Assembly: GCA_016192885.1 (NCBI GenBank)
Contig: JACPTH010000186.1
Location: 1 to 6,563 of the forward strand
Reading direction: 5' to 3'
DNA: 6,563 nt
Source: a bacterium
Lineage (GTDB): Bacteria; Muiribacteriota; Ozemobacteria; Ozemobacterales; Ozemobacteraceae
Positions within the stretch are counted from its first letter, which is position 1, and each line of letters opens with the position of its first letter. The translations under genes were made by a program, and so were the position numbers. A model generated the notes under the pieces. It did no database searches. It was not told the DNA's origin and saw only the letters and a list, made by a program, of their open reading frames with translations. Of the stretch, positions 1 to 4,658 are shown in pieces.

Positions 1-161
1 GAAAATTCGCTTTGTCGAATTTTTTTTTCCATTTCATCAATACTACGTGTCGAGGCTAAACCAATTTTTATTCGATGGGAACAACGCTTAACGTATTGCT
101 CGATCAAGAAGCGATACGAGTTATCCTTAATTCGCCCCATCATAACTATTTCGATATCCAT
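1..161 (-). CDS. rlmH: RlmH, 23S rRNA (pseudouridine-1915-N3)-methyltransferase, N-terminal fragment
   Basis: The first 53 codons of a gene that leaves the window at the left edge. RlmH is a small SPOUT-class enzyme (about 155 residues in the family) that uses S-adenosylmethionine to methylate N3 of pseudouridine 1915 in helix 69 of 23S rRNA. The visible part begins MDIEIVMMGRIKDNSYRFLI and continues with EQYVKR. This matches the family's N-terminal beta strand and the pattern V-x-x-G-K/R-x-K-D followed by a helix with E-Y-x-K-R. The SAM-binding trefoil knot and C-terminal motif lie beyond the edge and cannot be checked. The ATG at 161 is the only good start: upstream the frame is open only back to a TGA and holds no other ATG or GTG. 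The Shine-Dalgarno is weak. The gene lies 67 nt downstream of a walJ-like gene, an arrangement seen in Firmicutes (walJ, protease gene, rlmH), which strengthens the call. Confidence 0.8.
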   Translation of the reverse strand, partial: MDIEIVMMGRIKDNSYRFLIEQYVKRCSHRIKIGLASTRSIDEMEKKIRQSEF

Positions 162-228
162 GTCGTTGGAAAGCAGCTTAAGAATATTGTCTTTTCGATG
201 ATTTCAAAAGTCGAACGATTACGTAATT

Positions 229-1005
229 TTAACATTTTAGAAGAGTCGGGGTTGAGTGATCTTGAGCCGCCACTGTAACTACAGTGTTTTTCATTGACGG
301 AAGGGTCAAAAGGGGTCGAACGGTTTCTTTTATTATAGAGGGGTTGTTCGATTCTTGGCTAACATGAACGAGCACGAGATGAGATAAATTTCGGGTCATG
401 TGGGAAACAACTCCTCTAACTCCGATGTTTGAAAGATGTCCAAAAGGGCTTCGTATTCTGTTTTTTAGCCATTTTAGGTATTTGCAACTTTCAAGGAGAG
501 TTTCATCGTAATTGCTTTCAACGCATAAAATATCGCAATCGACAAGATGGGCCAAAACGGTCGGAGTAATATGGCCAAGGTCGGTGGCAATGGAAAGGTT
601 GATTCCGCGAAACTCGATTCGAAGACCCAAAGGTTCCAGGGCATCATGGGGAACCAAAAAAGGCCAAATGCGAATACCGTCTATTTCGGTTTCTTTCCCA
701 GCGTTGAGAAAGCATTTGGTGACGGGATCAATACCGTAATTTGGAAGTCCCAGAAGGGTACCTTTGCTCCCAAAAATTGGAATGTTTTTCCGTTGCAACA
801 AAACTCGAAGGCCTCCGATATGATCTTGGTGATCGTGGGTAAGGATAATCCCTGACAACTCTTGAAGCTCTACACCCCGCGATTTCAAACAGTTTACTAT
901 ATATCGACAGCTCAAACCAGCATCTAGAAGAAACTTGGAATCTCCAAATTCAAGCAAAGCCGCATTTCCTTTGCTCCCGGAACCCAAAAACGTTACCCCT
1001 ATCAC
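229..1005 (-). CDS. walJ: WalJ/YycJ-type metallo-beta-lactamase-fold hydrolase
   Basis: A cytoplasmic MBL-fold protein of 258 residues, the usual length for the YycJ/WalJ family (about 260). The zinc-binding HxHxDH motif is at 57-62 (THDHQDH). Further family ligands or signatures are His120 (VPHDA), Asp142 (ATDLG), His190 in GHLSN and His214 in the late HVSQESNN block, so the metal site looks complete. The N-terminus (TFLGSGSKGNA) is the typical first strand and turn, and there is no signal peptide. Family members are proposed nucleases or phosphodiesterases; in Bacillus WalJ is linked to the WalRK regulon and to coordinating cell division with replication, and homologues are reported to act as exonucleases in mismatch repair. 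The exact substrate here is unknown. The start is a GTG whose GTGA overlaps the TGA of nnr by 4 bp, so translation is probably coupled. No walR/walK genes are visible, so the symbol denotes family only. Confidence 0.88.
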   Translation of the reverse strand: MIGVTFLGSGSKGNAALLEFGDSKFLLDAGLSCRYIVNCLKSRGVELQELSGIILTHDHQDHIGGLRVLLQRKNIPIFGSKGTLLGLPNYGIDPVTKCFLNAGKETEIDGIRIWPFLVPHDALEPLGLRIEFRGINLSIATDLGHITPTVLAHLVDCDILCVESNYDETLLESCKYLKWLKNRIRSPFGHLSNIGVRGVVSHMTRNLSHLVLVHVSQESNNPSIIKETVRPLLTLPSMKNTVVTVAAQDHSTPTLLKC

Positions 1006-2570
1006 GATGCGGCTTCTTCGGGGTTTTCACCTCGCAAGCTCTTAAAAGCTTTTGGAATCATTGAAGCAATTTCGCTTACGGTCATTGCATCTGCGCTTAA
1101 CTCGGAACGAGCTAGGGAAGCCGCATCCGAGTGGAGGTAAACCCCTAGGCAGGCTGCGCGGATTCCCGACAGCCCCTGGGCAAGGAAACCTCCGATAAGC
1201 CCCGCCAACAAATCACCGGACCCTCCTTTGGCCAAGCCTGAATTGGGCCTTGAGCACAAAAATGCGTTACCATCGGTTCCTACGATAACAGGAGTGCTTG
1301 ACTTAAGAACTAAAACACAAGGGACTTTTTTTACGAAATCCCTGGCTGAATCAAGAAGGTCTTCTCTTATTTCCTTGATCGGTTTTTTTACCATTCTTGA
1401 AAACTCTCCAAGATGAGGAGTTAGAATTAAATCGCCCGGAAAGCCTTTAAGGATTTCGGGGTCTTCAATTTCATTTAAAGCATCCGCATCAATCAGCAAA
1501 CCGCCCTTCCAACGGTTCAAAATTGATTTTATAGAGTCAAATCTTCTTCCGCCTCTGCCCCATCCGGGGCCTATAATGATCGAATCATATATTTCATAAA
1601 ATTCTTGAACCGAATCTTCGGAAATGAAAAATCCGCCATCAGCCGAGTTAAATGTCCGAACTACGACATCCGGAAGTGTCTCGCAAAACATTTTTCCCGC
1701 AAGAACATCAGGCAACCCGAGATTCACCAGACCAACGCCGGAGCGTAGCGCCCCATATGTTACAAGTATCCCTGCGCCGTGATAATCGCGGGACCCGGCA
1801 AGAATCAAGGTGCTCCCGAATGTTCCTTTGTGTGAGTTATCAGGTCGCACAGGCAATAAAACCTGTGCCAATTCACGAGTTAGGATGGCTTGAGTTGAAG
1901 GAATAGCATCATAAGCCGCTTGCGGAATTCCAAGATCCGCGATCCAAATTTGCCCGGCGGACTCACACCCTGGATAAAGGTATAAACCAAGTTTCGGCAA
2001 CCCCAAAGTTATTGTTACATCCGCGCGAAAAGAAGGATTTGATAACTTCCCGGTGGTGGAACACAACCCGGAGGGAACATCGATGGAAACGCGGCGAACG
2101 TTCGCCTCATTCATTACCCGAACGACATCTTTAGGAAACCCATCTATCGCCCCGGAGAAACCAGTGCCGTAAAGAGCGTCAATAAGGCAATCGGAGAATT
2201 CAAGGGCTACTTTTAATCTGTCAAGATCGGGTTTTCCCGCCATATGGATGGGTTGAAACCCGCTATTTTGGAGAATCTTAAGGTTAACGCTCGTATCGGT
2301 GGAAAGCTCATCGGAATTTGCGCAAATGAAAACATGAATTGGGATATGATTGTTAAAAAGATGCCTTGCAACAACCAAACCGTCGCCCCCATTATTTCCT
2401 TTCCCGCATACAATGGCAAAACGTTTGCCTTTTAATCCCCCTAGAACTTTCTCAAGGGTAAAAAGAATTTTTAAACCGGCGTTTTCCATGAGAACAAGAG
2501 ACGGTATCCCGATATTCCCAATCGCGTAGCTATCAATTTCCCGCATTTGGCGCCCAGTAACCAGCCTCAT
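1002..2570 (-). CDS. nnr: Bifunctional NAD(P)H-hydrate epimerase / ADP-dependent NAD(P)H-hydrate dehydratase
   Basis: A fused repair enzyme of 522 residues, normal for bacterial Nnr (about 500). It acts in the cytoplasm on NADHX and NADPHX, damaged hydrated cofactors. The N-terminal YjeF_N domain (about 1-225) interconverts the R and S epimers and shows GKGNNGGDG at 56-64, DALYGTGFSG at 131-140 and SIDVPSGL at 162-169. The C-terminal ribokinase-like domain (about 235-512) dehydrates the S form using ADP and shows HKGTFG at 247-252, GPGWG at 334-338, DADAL at 361-365, TPHLGEF at 384-390 and the catalytic-loop motif LAKGGSGD ending at Asp453. Both active sites therefore look intact. I chose the ATG at 2570 because GGGAGGAAGG sits directly upstream at proper spacing. 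An in-frame GTG at 2585 would add five residues but would itself include the ribosome binding site. The start lies inside the 3' end of the membrane-protein gene, and the stop overlaps the walJ start. Confidence 0.95.
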   Translation of the reverse strand: MRLVTGRQMREIDSYAIGNIGIPSLVLMENAGLKILFTLEKVLGGLKGKRFAIVCGKGNNGGDGLVVARHLFNNHIPIHVFICANSDELSTDTSVNLKILQNSGFQPIHMAGKPDLDRLKVALEFSDCLIDALYGTGFSGAIDGFPKDVVRVMNEANVRRVSIDVPSGLCSTTGKLSNPSFRADVTITLGLPKLGLYLYPGCESAGQIWIADLGIPQAAYDAIPSTQAILTRELAQVLLPVRPDNSHKGTFGSTLILAGSRDYHGAGILVTYGALRSGVGLVNLGLPDVLAGKMFCETLPDVVVRTFNSADGGFFISEDSVQEFYEIYDSIIIGPGWGRGGRRFDSIKSILNRWKGGLLIDADALNEIEDPEILKGFPGDLILTPHLGEFSRMVKKPIKEIREDLLDSARDFVKKVPCVLVLKSSTPVIVGTDGNAFLCSRPNSGLAKGGSGDLLAGLIGGFLAQGLSGIRAACLGVYLHSDAASLARSELSADAMTVSEIASMIPKAFKSLRGENPEEAAS

Positions 2571-3807
2571 TCCTTCCTCCCTCACCAGAATTTTTTATCC
2601 CTGAACCTTTCCCCTCAATTTTTTCTTCATTTGAACCCTGATTCGAGCCGGATGCCAAAATTTTATACACGTTATCAAAGGAGAAAATTTGAACCGAAGA
2701 GTTTCCCCTTAAATTTTCCAGATCTCCTTGATCAAGCGATAGTAACCCTTTCCAGACCAATTCCCCAATATTCCATGCTGGGAGCCTTCCCCGTTTAACC
2801 TCGCCGGTAATTAGCGGCGATAAAGCAGGACCCAATTCCCCTCTTATTTGGGGGTTTATTTTAAAGCCAACCGGGTTTAAAAAGAAAAAGAAATTAAGAA
2901 AAATTGTCAACAACAGCAGAGAAATTATTTTAGAAAGGAGGGGGAAAAGCCTTATGGTTGAGAGGGCTTTTAAAGTAAGCAAAGTCCCGATCAGAATAAA
3001 AATAGGCGAAAAATGATGATTAGTTAGAGCTAAAAAACCCGTTAGCGCAAAAAAAACAAGATTTGGAATTTCTCGATCGGTCAATCGGGAAAGGGATAGA
3101 AGACTTGTGAGTAGAAAAATACCTGATAAAAGGTTCATAAGCAAAACGTCTTCAGGATCGGGAAATCTGATGGAAGGCGGAGTGGGGCCCACTATTGAGT
3201 AAACAGCCCCTTCCGGGAAAACGAGAATTCCAATTAAGGAACAAAGAAGAAGAGAAGAGTAAAATTCCTTTCCAAGTAAAACCTGACAAACTACATAAAT
3301 CAAAAAAAGCCAAACCGGTAAACCCAAAGCAGAAACCGCTGCCATAATTGGAATAAGCGCTACTCCATATGAGTTTCTAAACCAGTTCCCGTCAAACCCC
3401 AGAACAATCCCGGCCAAAAGCACGAGTTGGATCGACCACCGGAGGCTTAAAAGGGGCTGCATTCCGAATGCGAATATCGCAAGCACAACCAAACCAGGGA
3501 AAATCTCGCGGGCTTTAAATACGCTAATGGTCAAAATCCCGCACAATAAAAAGAAAACCAGGTGATATACGGTTTTTAAAGTAGTAAGGGAACCAAAAGA
3601 TTGCTCGATAATGAAAGAAAGAGTTTCAGGAATTAAAGTAAGACCAAACTCAACTTCAAAATCTCGGGCGTAAAGAAGATCCCAATAGGTCCCGGATGGA
3701 AACGGGCATGGACGGGTTAGAAAAAATAAAATGAAAATGGTCGCGCAAATTCCCGCAAAATGTCCGTCTTGCTTGATAGGAGAAGCTTTTGTTAGGTTAT
3801 TGTTCAT
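2533..3807 (-). CDS. Polytopic inner-membrane protein of unknown function
   Basis: A 424-residue protein that I do not recognise firmly. It has a short polar N-terminus, a first hydrophobic segment at about 17-33, a non-hydrophobic stretch at about 34-77, and then roughly nine more hydrophobic segments between 78 and 311. A soluble C-terminal part of about 110 residues follows, ending in a low-complexity Gly/Ser/Glu/Asn-rich tail (386-424). The layout and a few local matches recall GT-C-like bacterial membrane proteins: Y-W-D-L-L-Y-A-R-D after the first membrane segment, then I-P-E-T-L-S-F, and later FLNPVGF at 309-315. In that group the corresponding pattern is D-x-W-W-H-L ... P-x-x-D-x-F-S. 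The acidic and His residues of that pattern are poorly conserved here, so no glycosyltransferase activity can be claimed. The ATG at 3807 lacks a clear Shine-Dalgarno. The 3' end overlaps nnr by 38 bp, so the two are probably cotranscribed. Confidence 0.8.
   Translation of the reverse strand: MNNNLTKASPIKQDGHFAGICATIFILFFLTRPCPFPSGTYWDLLYARDFEVEFGLTLIPETLSFIIEQSFGSLTTLKTVYHLVFFLLCGILTISVFKAREIFPGLVVLAIFAFGMQPLLSLRWSIQLVLLAGIVLGFDGNWFRNSYGVALIPIMAAVSALGLPVWLFLIYVVCQVLLGKEFYSSLLLCSLIGILVFPEGAVYSIVGPTPPSIRFPDPEDVLLMNLLSGIFLLTSLLSLSRLTDREIPNLVFFALTGFLALTNHHFSPIFILIGTLLTLKALSTIRLFPLLSKIISLLLLTIFLNFFFFLNPVGFKINPQIRGELGPALSPLITGEVKRGRLPAWNIGELVWKGLLSLDQGDLENLRGNSSVQIFSFDNVYKILASGSNQGSNEEKIEGKGSGIKNSGEGGRNEAGYWAPNAGN
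2572..2582 (-). promoter_or_regulatory. Shine-Dalgarno for nnr
   Basis: The minus strand reads AGGGAGGAAGG just before the ATG at 2570, a strong match to the 16S anti-SD. It decides the nnr start against the in-frame GTG at 2585. It lies inside the last codons of the upstream membrane-protein gene, so ribosomes finishing that gene pass through it. Confidence 0.75.
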
Positions 3808-3818
3808 TTTGGTGATTA

Positions 3819-3828
3819 CACAATTGTG
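3819..3828. repeat. 10-bp perfect palindrome upstream of the membrane-protein gene
   Basis: CACAATTGTG reads the same on both strands and lies 11 nt upstream of the ATG at 3807. Its position would suit an operator near a transcription or translation start. It is short and unique in what I read, so chance is a real alternative. Confidence 0.25.
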
Positions 3829-3867
3829 AGAATAAGCGGTTGAAAATTTTTACCTTGCGTTCGATAG

Positions 3868-3889
3868 ACAAAACTTGGAACTGTTTTGT
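3868..3889. repeat. Weak stem-loop in the intergenic gap
   Basis: ACAAAAC and GTTTTGT form a perfect 7-bp inverted repeat around an 8-nt loop. The stem has only two G-C pairs and is not followed by a run of T on the minus strand, so it does not look like an intrinsic terminator. It lies in the gap between the exported-protein block and the membrane-protein/nnr block. Confidence 0.25.
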
Positions 3890-3927
3890 GAGAGATGTGA
3901 AGTGATTTATGTTCTTCGTGTGACATA

Positions 3928-4020
3928 CTAAGTTATGACTAACATGAGAGATATGGGTATGATGAAGAGTAATATGCTTGCGATTTTGTAAGGGAAGAAA
4001 AATAACCACAAACGAAGCAT
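3928..4020 (-). other. Overlapping 30-codon hydrophobic ORF, possibly the displaced C-terminus of the small gene
   Basis: It begins MLRLWLFFFPYKIASILL and stays almost wholly hydrophobic to its stop, a convincing single membrane helix. It lies in the -1 frame relative to the 52-codon ORF and has no clear Shine-Dalgarno of its own. It may be a separate micro-protein, the true second half of the upstream ORF after a frameshift or sequencing error, or chance in T-rich sequence. Confidence 0.25.
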
Positions 4021-4097
4021 GGTCTCGAAATTCCACAAAGTAAGGCCAGCCCGAGAAGGAAAATGGAGAAAAGAGAGGAACTGATACCAAGGTTCAT
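3939..4097 (-). CDS. Small hydrophobic/exported protein, 52 residues, hypothetical
   Basis: An ORF starting MNLGISSSLFSIFLLGLALL, with one hydrophobic segment at about 8-23 that could be a membrane anchor or signal peptide. Three Cys follow in or just after it (C21, C27, C30). The tail is rich in Ser and Tyr (QAYYSSSYPYLSC). The Cys after LALL is not a good lipobox because the residue before it is Leu rather than Ala, Gly or Ser. The case for translation is the start: GAGGAGGAG ends 5 nt before the ATG, and the ATG overlaps the TGA of the upstream gene as ATGA. There is no homology I can recognise and the C-terminal half looks unstructured. Part of the reading could have been lost through a frame error, because a strongly hydrophobic 30-residue ORF overlaps it in another frame. 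It could also be a chance ORF behind a real ribosome binding site. Confidence 0.45.
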   Translation of the reverse strand: MNLGISSSLFSIFLLGLALLCGISRPCFVCGYFSSLTKSQAYYSSSYPYLSC

Positions 4098-4651
4098 TTT
4101 GTCTCCTCCTCTATAAGGGACCTCATTTCACTTTCAAATACTGATTCAATCGCTTGGGGAATACCCTTGGAGTCAATTTCCTTAGCAGAGGTAATTTCCC
4201 AATCCTTCACCTCTAACGTGAGAATATTTGACTTCCAAAAACCCTTGGTTATGTCCCCATGTTTTTTCATGATGCAGACAATGAAATAAGTACCATTCTT
4301 GCTCAGGTCAAATCTTAGGTCCCGCTTGGAAAGATCTACTGAATAAAGCGACCTTCTTTTTGAATCTATATTTAAAACATGGCCGTCGTAATAAGTGTCA
4401 CGAAGAAGCGGACCTTTATAAGGTTTTTTCCAACGAGCGTCTTTTATCAGAGTTCCATCTTCAAAAATCAATAACATAATCAGTGGGCCGCCTCGTTTAA
4501 AATAATTAATAACAAATTGCTTTTCGGTGGGGTTATCTATCTCAATGTTTACCGCTCTCCTCTCGGGGATTAACCGAAAAGAGAAGTCCATTGCCAACAA
4601 CCTTCCACACAAGCAGAGAAAAAAAAGAACCGTGTAAAAGAAATTCTTCAT
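4094..4651 (-). CDS. Exported beta-sandwich-like protein, hypothetical, 185 residues
   Basis: I do not recognise the family. The N-terminus MKNFFYTVLFFLCLCGRLLA is a clear secretion signal (basic residue, hydrophobic core, likely cleavage after LLA near residue 20). The mature part has alternating hydrophobic strands and a block reading Y-S-V-D-L-S ... F-D-L-S-K-N-G-T-Y-F-I-V ... W-K-S-N-I-L-T-L-E-V at about 103-148. This is the strand pattern common in small extracellular Ig-like or cupredoxin-like domains, where G-T-Y-x-V marks a late strand. The last 30 residues are charged and probably helical. The ATG at 4651 is preferred over longer starts (up to 4738) because it opens the signal peptide and has GGTGA upstream. 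It begins 7 nt after the stop of the large Ig-like gene, and its TGA overlaps the next small ORF. A periplasmic or surface partner of the large upstream protein is an inference from this coupling only. Confidence 0.78.
   Translation of the reverse strand: MKNFFYTVLFFLCLCGRLLAMDFSFRLIPERRAVNIEIDNPTEKQFVINYFKRGGPLIMLLIFEDGTLIKDARWKKPYKGPLLRDTYYDGHVLNIDSKRRSLYSVDLSKRDLRFDLSKNGTYFIVCIMKKHGDITKGFWKSNILTLEVKDWEITSAKEIDSKGIPQAIESVFESEMRSLIEEETK
4103..4111 (-). promoter_or_regulatory. Strong Shine-Dalgarno for the small ORF at 4097
   Basis: The minus strand reads GAGGAGGAG followed by ACAAA and ATG. The AGGAGG core sits 7 nt before the start, which is near optimal. It falls inside the last codons (Glu-Glu-Glu) of the upstream gene, so those Glu codons alone could also explain the sequence. 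Confidence 0.5.
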
Positions 4652-4658
4652 GCTCACT

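Noticed and set aside
162..228. Possible regulatory element in the 67-nt walJ-rlmH gap
   Set aside because: Only a weak imperfect CTTTT...AAAAG repeat, with no terminator or promoter shape that I can defend.
75..278. Plus-strand 67-codon frame at the left edge
   Set aside because: Antisense to rlmH and the end of walJ; no ribosome binding site or recognisable domain.
547..855. Plus-strand frames inside walJ and nnr (for example 547-855, 1652-1906)
   Set aside because: All are antisense to strongly conserved enzymes with intact motifs and show no domain character.
2571..2585. GTG at 2585 as the nnr start
   Set aside because: The codons it would add are the Shine-Dalgarno sequence itself (AGGGAGGAAGG). 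The YjeF_N domain begins naturally at the ATG at 2570.
2801..2820. Hairpin TCGCCG...CGGCGA
   Set aside because: Inside the membrane-protein coding region, only 6 bp, and not followed by a T run, so not a terminator.
3797..4090. 97-codon minus-strand frame from a TTG at 4090
   Set aside because: TTG start with no matching ribosome binding site, His/Asn-rich sequence without domain character, overlaps the next gene start, and competes with the better-supported ATG at 4097 in another frame.
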